From contig MDLA01000088.1 in assembly GCA_001730015.1 (NCBI GenBank), positions 1 to 40,021 of the forward strand: a stretch of 40,021 bases of DNA. Reading direction: 5' to 3'. This document shows positions 7,744-15,767 of the stretch, piece by piece (position 1 is the stretch's first letter; every line of letters begins with the position of its first letter). This DNA comes from Chromatiales bacterium (ex Bugula neritina AB1) (GTDB taxonomy: Bacteria; Pseudomonadota; Gammaproteobacteria; Granulosicoccales; Granulosicoccaceae). Made by a program: the position numbers and the translations under genes. The notes beneath the pieces are model-generated. The model made no database searches and was not told the DNA's origin. It was given only the letters and a program-made list of their open reading frames with translations.

Positions 7744-8764
7744 TGGCACTATCCCGCTTTGTGCCTATTCTGCTGACGGCCCCAACAATCCCGCCCGGCA
7801 GAAATAATACGGAAAAAATCAACAGCAGGCCAAATGGCAAGTGCCAGAATACGGTGATTTCTGATAATAAATGTTCGAGAACAATAAATAGAATTGCCCC
7901 GACGATCGGCCCGCAGAGAAAGGTAGCGCCACCTAGAATAACCATAAACATAATTTCACCGGAGCGGGTCCAGTCAAGCATTTCTGGGGATATAAAGGTA
8001 GTGAAGTTGCCCAGCAAAAAACCGGCATAGCCGCAGATGACGCCGGAGATCACAAACGCCAGTAGCTGATATCGGTAGGTGTCAACGCCTATAGCGCGCA
8101 TCCGTTCTTCGTTGGAGCGTGTGCCTTGCAGTGTGAGTCCGAATCGCGAATTGCTGAGACGATATATCAGAAAAACAATGCCTACCAGCGAAAGATAACA
8201 AACCGTATATAGAGTCAGCGGGTTATCGAGACTAATTAACGGAAACTCTGAACGCAGATCAATGGTCAGGCCATCGTCGCCGCCATAGGTCTCGAGCGAA
8301 ACAATTGCGTAGAAAATCATTTGCCCGAATGCCATAGTAATCATGATGAAATTAACGCCGCGTGTGCGCAGACAGATAACTCCGGTAATCAGGGCAAATG
8401 CCGCACTGACCAGCAAGGCCAGTCCAAGGTGCACAAAGCCGCTGTAGGAAGCGATCAGGTCGAAGCCTCCATAGGTCTCATGATAGACCGGCACGCCAAC
8501 CGCATAAGCACCGAGACCGATGTATGCAGCATGTCCGAATGAAACCAGCCCGCCGTAACCGAGTATTAAATTTAGTCCCGTGGCGGCAATTGCCAGAATC
8601 ACCAGGCGAGTGAATATATCCAGCCAGAACGGGTGGCCAGTGATAAAAGCCAGAGGAGGGAGGATCGCAAGTGTTGCGAGAATAAACAGCGAAAATAAAG
8701 CAGAACCACGGAGTTTGCTTTGCACCGGTGATGCCGGATCGTGGTGGTTGGTTTTGTTCGACAT
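7736..8764 (-). CDS. livM: Branched-chain amino-acid-type ABC transporter permease LivM
   Basis: Inner-membrane permease of 342 residues. After a hydrophilic N-terminus come about eight to ten hydrophobic segments, with the family blocks TGLNLILGYGGLVSFGHAAYIGLGAYAVG (about residues 42-70) and TRGVNFIMITMAFGQM (the EAA-like coupling region). RSNEERMRAIGV and the FISPEMLDWTRSGE segment follow, both typical of LivM. It starts with ATG at 8764, sharing that base with the livH stop, and overlaps livG at its 3' end. It pairs with LivH to form the channel. Confidence 0.93.
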   Translation of the reverse strand: MSNKTNHHDPASPVQSKLRGSALFSLFILATLAILPPLAFITGHPFWLDIFTRLVILAIAATGLNLILGYGGLVSFGHAAYIGLGAYAVGVPVYHETYGGFDLIASYSGFVHLGLALLVSAAFALITGVICLRTRGVNFIMITMAFGQMIFYAIVSLETYGGDDGLTIDLRSEFPLISLDNPLTLYTVCYLSLVGIVFLIYRLSNSRFGLTLQGTRSNEERMRAIGVDTYRYQLLAFVISGVICGYAGFLLGNFTTFISPEMLDWTRSGEIMFMVILGGATFLCGPIVGAILFIVLEHLLSEITVFWHLPFGLLLIFSVLFLPGGIVGAVSRIGTKRDSANG

Positions 8765-9687
8765 CAGCGACTGAGTGGTGGAAACAGGCCTTGCGGGCGC
8801 ACAGCCAGGATGGCTGCCATCAATAGATAGACCAGCATTGCCGATAGTGCCGGTGCAGCAGTTTCAGCCGCATCTGAGGACATGAAAAGTTTGAACAGAT
8901 CGTCCAGAAAAGATCGGCCGAAAGTATCTATAAGCCCGATAAGTATCGCTGCCAGAAAAGCGCCTTTCATTGATCCGATGCCACCGATAATAATTACTAC
9001 AAAGGTGGTTATTATGATGTCGTTGCCCATACCGATAGAGGCCTCTGCTATGGGAGCCACTAACATACCTGCAAGGCCGGCGAGTGCTGCGCCGAGTGCG
9101 AATACACCCGAAAACAACGTATTGATATCGACGCCGAGCGCGCCAACCATGGTTCGATTTGATGCGCCGGCGCGAATCAGCATGCCGATCTTTGTGTGGT
9201 TTACCATAACGTACAGTCCCAGCGCTGCGAGTAAACCGGTTCCTATAATTAATAGTCTGAAGGTAGGCACCACAACTCCCGGTAACAGTTCTACCTGACC
9301 ATTCAGATTGTTCGGCAGGGGAATCGCTATACCGGCCGGCCCCCATATCAGGTGCACCAGGGTGTCGATGCAGAGGATCAGGCCGAATGTTGCCAGTACA
9401 TGATCAAGATGATTTCGCTGATACAAATGCCTGACGACCAGTTTTTCCAGTGCAAAGCCCGACAGTGCAGTCAATGGTAATGCTAGCACGACCGCAAGTA
9501 GAAACGATTCTGTATAGAGTGTTAGTGAGGCGCAGAAGAAAGCACCGAGCATATAGAGTGAACCGTGTGCCAGGTTCACAAAGTCCATGATGCCGAAGGT
9601 AAGGGTGAGTCCGGCAGAAAGCAGAAATAGCAATATGCCGAGCTGCAAGCCGTTGAGCAGCTGAATGAGTACCAGAGAGGATTCCAC
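8764..9687 (-). CDS. livH: Branched-chain amino-acid-type ABC transporter permease LivH
   Basis: Inner-membrane permease of 307 residues. Typical blocks are LTLTFGIMDFVNLAHGSLYMLGAF near the N-terminus, RAGASNRTMVGALGVDINTLF (coupling loop) and VVIIIGGIGSMKGAFLAAILIGLIDTFG near the C-terminus. The start is GTG 9687; no good Shine-Dalgarno precedes it, but a hairpin 12-34 nt upstream separates it from livK. It carries a longer C-terminal loop (SSDAAETAAP) before the last membrane span. It forms the transport channel with LivM. Confidence 0.93.
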   Translation of the reverse strand: MESSLVLIQLLNGLQLGILLFLLSAGLTLTFGIMDFVNLAHGSLYMLGAFFCASLTLYTESFLLAVVLALPLTALSGFALEKLVVRHLYQRNHLDHVLATFGLILCIDTLVHLIWGPAGIAIPLPNNLNGQVELLPGVVVPTFRLLIIGTGLLAALGLYVMVNHTKIGMLIRAGASNRTMVGALGVDINTLFSGVFALGAALAGLAGMLVAPIAEASIGMGNDIIITTFVVIIIGGIGSMKGAFLAAILIGLIDTFGRSFLDDLFKLFMSSDAAETAAPALSAMLVYLLMAAILAVRPQGLFPPLSR

Positions 9688-9698
9688 GTTAAGAAAAT

Positions 9699-9721
9699 GC
9701 AGGGGCGTTGTTCACCCCTGC
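9699..9721 (-). promoter_or_regulatory. Intergenic stem-loop between livK and livH
   Basis: GCAGGGG (9699-9705) and CCCCTGC (9715-9721) form a perfect 7-bp stem with a 9-nt loop in the 45-nt livK-livH gap. No T tract follows on the minus strand, so full termination is unlikely. Hairpins after binding-protein genes often stabilise the upstream mRNA segment and raise binding-protein output over the membrane parts; that role is inferred here. Confidence 0.45.
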
Positions 9722-9732
9722 GCAGTTGTCGT

Positions 9733-10917
9733 CTAGAGTTTACACTCGCTGGCGTAGACATCCTGATGATCTTCGAGTACCACGGTGTCGATGGCTGTTG
9801 TCCAGTTGCCGTCGGCATCTTCAACCACGGTGCGGCTATAGAAATCCTGAATCGGCATGTGGTTGTTGCCGTAGGTGAATTCACCGCGAACTGACGGGAA
9901 GGCCGCTTTTTCCATCGCGCTTCTCATGCCATCGATATCTGTAAGATCACCGTTAACCGCATCCACCGCAGATTTTATCAGCTGAATTGAATCGTAGGCC
10001 TGAGCAGCATAGAAAGACGGGTAGCTGCCGTATTTTGCGCGAAAATCGCTAACGAACTTTTTGTTGGCGGGTACATCAAGATCGGGGCTCCAGAATTGGG
10101 TCATTTTTGAACCAAGCACGCCTTTCATTCCGCCTTCCTGCAGTTTTGGAAGTGAAAGTGCGTCGATGGTAAACACCGTGTAGAGCGGCAGGCTGTCACG
10201 CAGACCGGCTTGCTCATATTGCTTGATAAATGCTGGTCCGGCCTTTCCGGGATAAAACACAAAAATACCTTCGGCACCCGATGCCTTGGCTTTTGCCAGT
10301 TCTGCGGAGAAATCCAGCTGGGCGTCTTTGCCCCACTTGGTTAGATCTTTACCCAGTATTTCGCCCTTGAAGGTGCGTTCAACGCCGGCCACCATGTCTT
10401 TTCCGGCTGCATAGTTCGGCGCCATCATGTAGAGCGATTTTACGCCCTGCTGATTCAGCGTTTCGCCCATAGCCATCGGGGTTTGATCGTTTTGCCATGA
10501 GGTAGAGAAAAAGTTCTCGTGGCACAATTTGCCAGCCACCGGCGATGGGCCGGCATTGGCGCTGATCAGGAATTTACCGGCATCGAGTACCGATTTTCGC
10601 GATGCCAGCAATACATGTGACCAGATATAGCCTGCGACAAAATCGACGTTATCCTGCTTGACCAGCTTGTCTGTTGCCTGCTTGCCGGTTTCCGGTTTGA
10701 ATCCGTCATCGGCCATGATGAGGTCAACCTGCTTGCCGCCCATGGTATTACCAATGTGTTCAAGAGCCAGCATCACCGCGTTCTCCTGATCTTTCCCGAT
10801 AGAAGCGGCACCGGTTGTCAGAGTGGTAACAAAACCGATTTTAACTTTATCTGCAGCGAAAAGTGCTGAAGAGCCTGCCAGTGCGGCGACTGCCGCAGCC
10901 ATAGTAAGTTTTTTCAT
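9733..10917 (-). CDS. livK: Periplasmic substrate-binding protein of a branched-chain amino-acid-type ABC transporter
   Basis: This 394-residue periplasmic protein captures the substrate for LivHMGF. It has a classic signal peptide (MKKLTMAAAVAALAG..., cleavage near residues 21-22), then VKIGFVTTLTTGAASIGKD, the type I periplasmic-binding fold start, and AGYIWSHVLLASRKSVLD, SANAGPSPVAG and FYAAQAYDSIQLI blocks of the Peripla_BP_6 family. The C-terminus (EDHQDVYASECKL) resembles binding proteins I associate with aromatic or other carboxylates rather than leucine, so the substrate is open. A good ribosome binding site, GAGGA, lies 6 nt before ATG 10917. It is the first gene of the leftward operon that ends with dgoA. 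The symbol denotes family, not proven leucine binding. Confidence 0.9.
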   Translation of the reverse strand: MKKLTMAAAVAALAGSSALFAADKVKIGFVTTLTTGAASIGKDQENAVMLALEHIGNTMGGKQVDLIMADDGFKPETGKQATDKLVKQDNVDFVAGYIWSHVLLASRKSVLDAGKFLISANAGPSPVAGKLCHENFFSTSWQNDQTPMAMGETLNQQGVKSLYMMAPNYAAGKDMVAGVERTFKGEILGKDLTKWGKDAQLDFSAELAKAKASGAEGIFVFYPGKAGPAFIKQYEQAGLRDSLPLYTVFTIDALSLPKLQEGGMKGVLGSKMTQFWSPDLDVPANKKFVSDFRAKYGSYPSFYAAQAYDSIQLIKSAVDAVNGDLTDIDGMRSAMEKAAFPSVRGEFTYGNNHMPIQDFYSRTVVEDADGNWTTAIDTVVLEDHQDVYASECKL

Positions 10918-11239
10918 CGAACGTCCTCGTGCGTTGTCTGGTCGATCGTGTGACAGACCGTTGTCTTAATCACTGGATCGATTCGTGACAAGAGTGTACC
11001 CAAAGCAAACGTGAGAGGCGATATTGTTGTTGGATTTTTACGCGGATTGATAAGCAATACTTCGCCACGGGGTCACGACATCGAAAATCCATGGCCAGCC
11101 TCTTCTGCCGGTTTCTGTTCAGTGCCTCCGCTTATCCGGCGGAATAGGAGCTGTGTAGGGGAAAATCTTGCGGCCAACCTGTTGTGAGCCGTGACTAAAG
11201 GTCTGTTGCTCGTAACGTAAAGCGATCACATCACCCGGC
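10918..11239. other. 322-nt gap between livK and the MscS-family gene
   Basis: No gene is evident. It contains the livK leader and candidate promoter (10963-10991). Nearer the MscS gene's 3' end (11040-11239) I see short GC-rich inverted repeats such as CCGC...GCGG around 11128-11142 but no terminator with a T tract. No regulator gene is linked to the operon, so any operator here would be read by a protein encoded elsewhere. Confidence 0.45.
10963..10991 (-). promoter_or_regulatory. Candidate sigma70 promoter of the livKHMGF-dehydratase-dgoKA operon
   Basis: On the minus strand TTGTCA (complement of 10986-10991) is followed after exactly 17 nt by TAAGAC (complement of 10963-10968). The expected start would leave a leader of about 40 nt before livK with its GAGGA site. 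The -10 box is only a moderate match. Confidence 0.4.
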
Positions 11240-12313
11240 TTAGTTGGACGGTGCGTTTTGTGTTACAACGTGAGTCTGTGGTGTCGCCAGCGAAATGCCG
11301 TACTCATGTGACGTACCCAGAATGGTTTCAATCATCATGTGCCGTGTGGCGACAAGCCCCTGAACCTCCTTGATATAATAGAAAATCGCCCATTCCACTG
11401 CGTGATCTCCGGCTTCAATAACACGGATTTCCAGTGCGTGGGTTTCGTCAAGGGAGCTGTTTGTGTTTGCACATACCGTTGCAAAGGCCTGCGTGAACAT
11501 TTTTTTCACCCGATCAGACTCTGTGTCGTAACCTATTTTAAAAATCAGCCGCTCGCGCAGACCACGTGCAGATGCGAATTTTGACAGGCTGTGAATGGGA
11601 TAGTCGCGTAGCTTGCTGTTGCTGATCATGACCCGGTGGTTGTTGACGATATCAATCAGTACCGTATGAAAAATTTTTGTTTTAAACACCCGAGCCAGGA
11701 ATGGTTCCGGGATCGCAATTTCGATCAGATCTCCTTCGCTGACCATGTCGCTGTTGAGTAAGATCAATCCTGAAATAATATCCGGCGCCCAGGCAGCCTG
11801 AGTCAGGGCGAGAAAAACGCCGACAAACCCGATAACGCCACCGGCTTCCAGCAGGCTGCTGAAGCCAGCGATCCGGATAATGGTTATTAGCGCAACGATT
11901 GAAATAAAAGTGCTGGCCACCAAAGTCAGCATTCGGGAATGGTAGGTGTCAGATATTTGGATGCCGTCCGCCGTAGAATTGACTTTGCCGTAACGACGCC
12001 GCATAAGGTAGCTGGTGTTGCTGGATGCCAGATAGGCAAGATAAAAAACAATAAGAATCGACAGCAGCTTAAGACCCAGGCCGCCACTATCCTGAGCTGC
12101 TTCATAAACGCCAAAATAGAATACGGCAGTGAGAATGGCCAGATTCAATCCCCGCAGCACATTCACCTGAAAATCCATTTGCCGGGCGCTGTTATTTGAA
12201 CCCAGTACATTCACCAGCGGGCGGGCCACCACCAGTAACAGAATATTGACGGCAATTACCAGGTAGTGATACGCGCTGAGCCGGGCCACGGCTATTGTCA
12301 ATAGATCGCTCAT
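11240..12313 (-). CDS. MscS-family mechanosensitive ion channel protein
   Basis: A 357-residue inner-membrane protein with about five hydrophobic segments (near 15-35, 52-72, 80-97, 127-148 and 157-173). The last, rich in Gly/Ala (LLEAGGVIGFVGVFLALTQ), corresponds to the pore helix TM3. The MscS beta-domain follows (APDIISGLILLNSDMVSEGDLIEI, 176-199). The C-terminal alpha/beta part reads HTVLIDIVNNHRVMISNSKL, the usual MscS 'PN..' region in variant form. Such channels open on hypo-osmotic shock, but larger MscS-like proteins can have other gating or signalling roles. It stands alone, with no close same-strand neighbour downstream. Start ATG 12313. Confidence 0.82.
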   Translation of the reverse strand: MSDLLTIAVARLSAYHYLVIAVNILLLVVARPLVNVLGSNNSARQMDFQVNVLRGLNLAILTAVFYFGVYEAAQDSGGLGLKLLSILIVFYLAYLASSNTSYLMRRRYGKVNSTADGIQISDTYHSRMLTLVASTFISIVALITIIRIAGFSSLLEAGGVIGFVGVFLALTQAAWAPDIISGLILLNSDMVSEGDLIEIAIPEPFLARVFKTKIFHTVLIDIVNNHRVMISNSKLRDYPIHSLSKFASARGLRERLIFKIGYDTESDRVKKMFTQAFATVCANTNSSLDETHALEIRVIEAGDHAVEWAIFYYIKEVQGLVATRHMMIETILGTSHEYGISLATPQTHVVTQNAPSN

Positions 12314-12633
12314 AGCTGACTAGGATAATTCATCTGCGAATTCGCTGCTTGAAACCCGGCACCACGCGGACTTTGAGCAAAAGTTCCGTTTTTGTTGCGA
12401 AATTCCCGGTGTGTGGGTAAATCCCGGCGTTTGCACAAATCTATGAAGCCTTATTTCAAAACTTGGCTATTCTTAACATTCGATGCCGGAAGATTCGGTT
12501 GTCAGTGCGCATTTGTCCGGCATTGTTTTTGCAGTCTCAACGCGCTTCGATGACTACGGTCATTTGATGGCAAGTTTACAATTGAAAGGTTCTGTACGGC
12601 TTGAATTATCTCATCACGAAGAAGAAAAACAGA
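12314..12633. other. 320-nt divergent promoter region between the MscS-like gene and the secretin gene
   Basis: No gene is convincing here. The region must hold promoters for both directions. On the plus strand there are fragments such as TTGCAC near 12431 and TTTACA at 12575-12580, but none has a good -10 at 16-18 nt. A TTGGCTATTCTTAACA stretch near 12463 recalls a sigma54 box but lacks the essential GC of the -12 element. The last 33 nt (12601-12633) could be an N-terminal extension of the secretin from a TTG codon. Confidence 0.4.
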
Positions 12634-14001
12634 ATGCCGGGTCGCAAGGCAGCTTTGCGTTCGCTGGCGTGTGGTCTGCTGGTGGTGTTCAGCAGTGTCA
12701 GCCAGGCAGCACCTGAACTGGCGCTATCGGTAGGCGGGGCAAAGATACTTACTATCGGTTCTCCGGTTAAAACCGTTTTTGTCGGTGACCCGGGTGTGGC
12801 AACTGTTAAGGCTCCAACGTCGAAGAAATTATTTATAACCGGCGTCGGTACGGGTACTACGACTCTGGTAGCACTAGACGCCAGTGGCAGAGTATTGCTT
12901 GAGCGTGATATATCTGTGTCGCAAAATTCGGATACTTTATCCAGGGCCTTGAAGCGCCGTTTCCCTACGTCGGAAATTGAAGTGGAGCCGGGACCGGGCT
13001 CGTTGCACCTAAAAGGTGAGGTGGACTCGCTCAGCGATTATAACGCGGTAAACACCACCGCTGAAAAATTCCTTGGCCAGGGAGATGAACTTATAAATCA
13101 TCTTGGTGTAGCGGGATCAACCCAGGTTAGCCTGCGCGTAAAAATAGCGGAAGTCTCTAGAACCGTTAACGAAGCATTTGGAATCAACTGGTCCGCAGTT
13201 GTCAATAAATCCAGTTATACACTCGGTATTTTTGATGGTCGCACCTTTCTTGATGCTGACGGAGCATTTCAGCAGTCCTCTGCGGCAAGTTACTTGTTCA
13301 GTAATAACAATACCAATGGCCCTGTCGATCTAAATGCAGTTATAGATGCGTTGTCGAACAACGATACCTTCACCATTCTTGCCGAACCCAACCTTACTGC
13401 GGTAAGCGGCGAGAGTGCGAGTTTTCTTGCGGGTGGGGAATTTCCGGTGCCATCTTCATTCAATGATTCAGTCAGCGTTACGTTCAAGCCATTTGGTATT
13501 TCGCTTGATTTTACACCGACCGTTATGCCGAATGGTCGTATTCGAATGCGGGTGCAGCCGGAAATCAGCGAGCTTTCGACAAGTGCAGCTGTAACCAGTA
13601 ATGGTTTTGAAATTCCCTCGACTCAGGTCAGGAGACTGGATACCACGGTTGAGGTTGAAGACGGGCAGAGTTTTGCCATTGGTGGTTTGCTGCAGAATAA
13701 CTACAGTGATTCAATCAACAGGCTGCCGGGTCTTGGGCATATACCGGTACTTGGCCAGCTGTTTTCGTCTAATAGTTACCGACGCAATGAAACTGAGCTG
13801 GTTGTTGTTGTCACACCGGAAGTAGTTAAGCAACGAGCTCCTGAAAACACTGAGCTGGCTTCACGGCTGCTGCGGCGGGTTTCGGGTGTGGAGTACATCC
13901 TCGCTTCAAAAATTGCACAGCGTAAGGGGGTCGATTTACGTGGTGAGGCATTGATACCGGGCAAAGTAAGGTTGAAAAGCCGTGCCGGATTCATTTACTA
14001 G
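12634..14001 (+). CDS. CpaC/RcpA-like secretin (Tad/Flp pilus or type II/III secretion type)
   Basis: An outer-membrane secretin of about 455 residues. From ATG 12634 a signal peptide (hydrophobic LACGLLVVFSSVSQA, cleavage before APEL) is followed by the N-terminal pilus-secretin domain (SVGGAKILTIGSPV, VFVGDPGVATV), then a BON-like domain (ISVSQNSDTLSRALK; GPGSLHLKGEVDS). The secretin core follows, with VSLRVKIAEVSRTVNEAFGINW, ILAEPNLTAVSGESASFLAGGEFPVP and the end-piece VEVEDGQSFAIGGLL...LPGLGHIPVLGQLF. The order is that of CpaC/RcpA. ATG 12634 is chosen over TTG 12601 because GAAGAAG lies 9 nt upstream. It is followed immediately by a TPR lipoprotein and an N0/N1 protein. No Tad ATPase, pilin or platform genes are in the window. 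Confidence 0.88.
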   Translation: MPGRKAALRSLACGLLVVFSSVSQAAPELALSVGGAKILTIGSPVKTVFVGDPGVATVKAPTSKKLFITGVGTGTTTLVALDASGRVLLERDISVSQNSDTLSRALKRRFPTSEIEVEPGPGSLHLKGEVDSLSDYNAVNTTAEKFLGQGDELINHLGVAGSTQVSLRVKIAEVSRTVNEAFGINWSAVVNKSSYTLGIFDGRTFLDADGAFQQSSAASYLFSNNNTNGPVDLNAVIDALSNNDTFTILAEPNLTAVSGESASFLAGGEFPVPSSFNDSVSVTFKPFGISLDFTPTVMPNGRIRMRVQPEISELSTSAAVTSNGFEIPSTQVRRLDTTVEVEDGQSFAIGGLLQNNYSDSINRLPGLGHIPVLGQLFSSNSYRRNETELVVVVTPEVVKQRAPENTELASRLLRRVSGVEYILASKIAQRKGVDLRGEALIPGKVRLKSRAGFIY

Positions 14002-14024
14002 TGGGCACCGAGTACATAAAAGCT

Positions 14025-14840
14025 ATGAGTAACACGGGTGAAAATAATATTTGCAGCAAGATTGCGGGTTCTATTGTTAAATCCGGACTAGCCGCTGTTG
14101 TTGTTCTGTCGGCATCAGCCTGTACGATGGTACACAGGGATTCCTTCACCGAGGCCACTAGCGGGCATCGTGATGTTCGAGTCTACGATAGCAGTGTTCA
14201 GCTGGCAGAAGCATCTATAGAAGGAGGCGACTACAACACGGCATTGCATATATACCGACGTCTGGCAAAAGACCATCCGGATGACTCTGAACTGAACAAG
14301 GCGCTAGCTAACACACTGCTGGCTGCTGGCGCACTGGATGAAGCTGAGCAAACGTATCGTCTGGTGGCTGAGCGCAACCGAGATTCGATTGAAGCTATGG
14401 TCGGTCTGGGGCGAGTGTATCTTGCTATGTCTGACGGGCAGAACAGTATTAAAGCGTTTAACGAGGCATTGAAAATTGATCCGACCAGCTACGTTGCACG
14501 AAATGGTCTGGCCGTTGCGCTGGATCATCTGGGAAAACACAACGATGCCCAGAAAATTTACCGCAAGCTGCTTATCACGCGGCCCAGTGATTTAATGATC
14601 AAGAGCAACCTGGGGTTGTCACTGGCGCTATCGCAACGTTTTCACAAGGCGATCTCGATCCTGACCAATGTTGTTACCGATCCCACAGCACCGGCAGAGG
14701 CACGCCACAATCTGGCACTCGCCTATGGTCTTGCAGGGCGCACCGAGGTGGCAACAGAACTGGAGCAGATCAGTGGAAGCCAGTCTGATGTGCGTGGAAA
14801 TATGCAGTACTACGAACTGATGCGTAGTGGTCTTAAGTAA
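14025..14840 (+). CDS. TadD-like TPR lipoprotein
   Basis: A 271-residue lipoprotein from ATG 14025; GTG 14001, which overlaps the secretin stop by one base, is an alternative giving 279. The signal segment ends in VLSASAC (lipidation Cys). About five to six tetratricopeptide repeats follow from AEASIEGGDYNTALHIYRRL, for example DEAEQTYRLV, AMVGLGRVYLAMSDGQNSIKAFNEALKI and ARNGLAVALDHLGKHNDAQKIY. In Tad systems TadD is a TPR lipoprotein that helps secretin assembly, so a pilotin or assembly role for the adjacent secretin is a reasonable inference. There is no independent evidence for a full Tad apparatus here. Confidence 0.8.
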   Translation: MSNTGENNICSKIAGSIVKSGLAAVVVLSASACTMVHRDSFTEATSGHRDVRVYDSSVQLAEASIEGGDYNTALHIYRRLAKDHPDDSELNKALANTLLAAGALDEAEQTYRLVAERNRDSIEAMVGLGRVYLAMSDGQNSIKAFNEALKIDPTSYVARNGLAVALDHLGKHNDAQKIYRKLLITRPSDLMIKSNLGLSLALSQRFHKAISILTNVVTDPTAPAEARHNLALAYGLAGRTEVATELEQISGSQSDVRGNMQYYELMRSGLK

Positions 14841-14912
14841 CTCAGGATGTAAATCGGTATGTGTTTTCCAATGCCGGACAGACGCTACCAGTACCGTTAT
14901 CGGGTCGAAATA

Positions 14913-15521
14913 ATGTTAAATACACTTACAAAGAAATTCGCATATCCTCTATTTGCAGGAACCATTGCACTGTCAATGGTTGCAACTGACCATGCTACTG
15001 CCGCAGAGCTTCTGCTGACAGATGAACCGTATCAGTATATTACCGTTGATCAGAGTCTGCCGAATGTGCTGCGTGCGTTCGGGTCGAATCTGGGCTTCAG
15101 CGTACAGGTAAGTCCAGGGGTATCCGGCCAGGTTCGCGGGCGTCTGCCAGAGATGTCGCAGCGTGAGTTTCTCGAATTTTTGAGTCGAACCTACAGTCTG
15201 GTCTGGTACTACGACGGTTTTGTTCTGCATGTGGAAAATGCCAGAGAGTCGCAAAGCAAAGTATTTAGATTAGGGGCTTTGTCTCCGGATCGGTTAGAGC
15301 AATCGTTGCGCGATCTGAATATCTGGGATCCGAGGTTTTCTATAAAATCCAGCCCGGGATCTGATCTAACCTACGTGTCCGGACCAAAGCGCTATGTAGA
15401 GCTTGTTGAAGATGCCATCGTCAGTCTTGGGTCAAACGGTTCCGGCGTGGGAATCGGGGCGCTATCTGGAAACTCTGAAAGATCTGCCAGTGGTGTGGAG
15501 ATCATTTATGGTACTCAGTGA
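14913..15521 (+). CDS. Stand-alone secretin N0/N1-domain protein (NolW / SctC N-terminus-like)
   Basis: About 202 residues from ATG 14913, where a clean signal peptide begins (hydrophobic FAYPLFAGTIALSMVA, cleavage near ATA|AEL); ATG 14859 is possible but adds an Arg/Tyr-rich tail before it. The mature part has PYQYITVDQSLPNVLRAFGSNLGFSVQVS, GRLPEMSQREFLEFLSRTYSLVWYYDG and FVLHVENARE. I know this pattern from the N0 (STN) and N1 domains of type III secretion secretins and from rhizobial NolW. No secretin pore domain follows; the frame stops at 15521, before a terminator. A periplasmic ring piece working with the CpaC-like secretin is inferred. Confidence 0.75.
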   Translation: MLNTLTKKFAYPLFAGTIALSMVATDHATAAELLLTDEPYQYITVDQSLPNVLRAFGSNLGFSVQVSPGVSGQVRGRLPEMSQREFLEFLSRTYSLVWYYDGFVLHVENARESQSKVFRLGALSPDRLEQSLRDLNIWDPRFSIKSSPGSDLTYVSGPKRYVELVEDAIVSLGSNGSGVGIGALSGNSERSASGVEIIYGTQ

Positions 15522-15545
15522 CGAGCGTCACCGGAGTTACAGCTG

Positions 15546-15571
15546 AAAAAAGGGCCGTCAGGCCCTTTTTT
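15546..15571. terminator. Bidirectional intrinsic terminator between convergent genes
   Basis: GGGCC (15552-15556) and GGCCC (15561-15565) pair around a GTCA loop. The stem is extended by six A's before it and T's after it (15566-15572), giving an A-stem-T structure that can end transcription from both sides. It lies 24 nt after the N0/N1 gene stop and 16 nt past the stop of the convergent 59-aa gene. Confidence 0.88.
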
Positions 15572-15587
15572 TCGGGATCGATAGTAA

Positions 15588-15767
15588 CTATCCGCGTATA
15601 TTTCTGGCAACTGTCTGCAGTGCTTGCAGCGCAGCTTGCAGAGCGCCGGATCGCGCGGTCATTTGCGCTGATTGCATGCCTATTCGCTGTTGCTGTTGCA
15701 GCAGCTGTGAGGCTTGCGAAAATATCCCGTTAGCAGCGCCGGATGCGCCTGATGATGAACCAGTCAT
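15588..15767 (-). CDS. Small Gln/Ala/Ser-rich protein of unknown function (59 aa)
   Basis: The minus strand encodes a 59-residue protein from ATG 15767 to TAG 15588-15590. The ribosome binding site AGGAG lies 7 nt before the ATG, one of the clearest in the window, and the gene ends just before a terminator usable from this side. The protein has a Gly/Ser/Ala-rich N-terminus (TGSSSGASGAANG), then a Gln-rich amphipathic helix (FSQASQLLQQQQRIGM, and after residue 40 ALQAALQALQTVARNIRG). It has no signal peptide, membrane span or Cys. In size and helical character it recalls needle or inner-rod subunits of type III secretion, but this is only a resemblance. It converges on the secretin module. 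Confidence 0.65.
   Translation of the reverse strand: MTGSSSGASGAANGIFSQASQLLQQQQRIGMQSAQMTARSGALQAALQALQTVARNIRG

Noticed and set aside
12455..12482. Possible sigma54 promoter before the secretin gene
   Set aside because: The -24-like TTGGC is present but the invariant GC of the -12 element is missing.
15518..15733. 71-codon plus-strand frame through the terminator after the N0/N1 gene
   Set aside because: It reads through the intrinsic terminator and is antisense to the better supported 59-residue gene with AGGAG.
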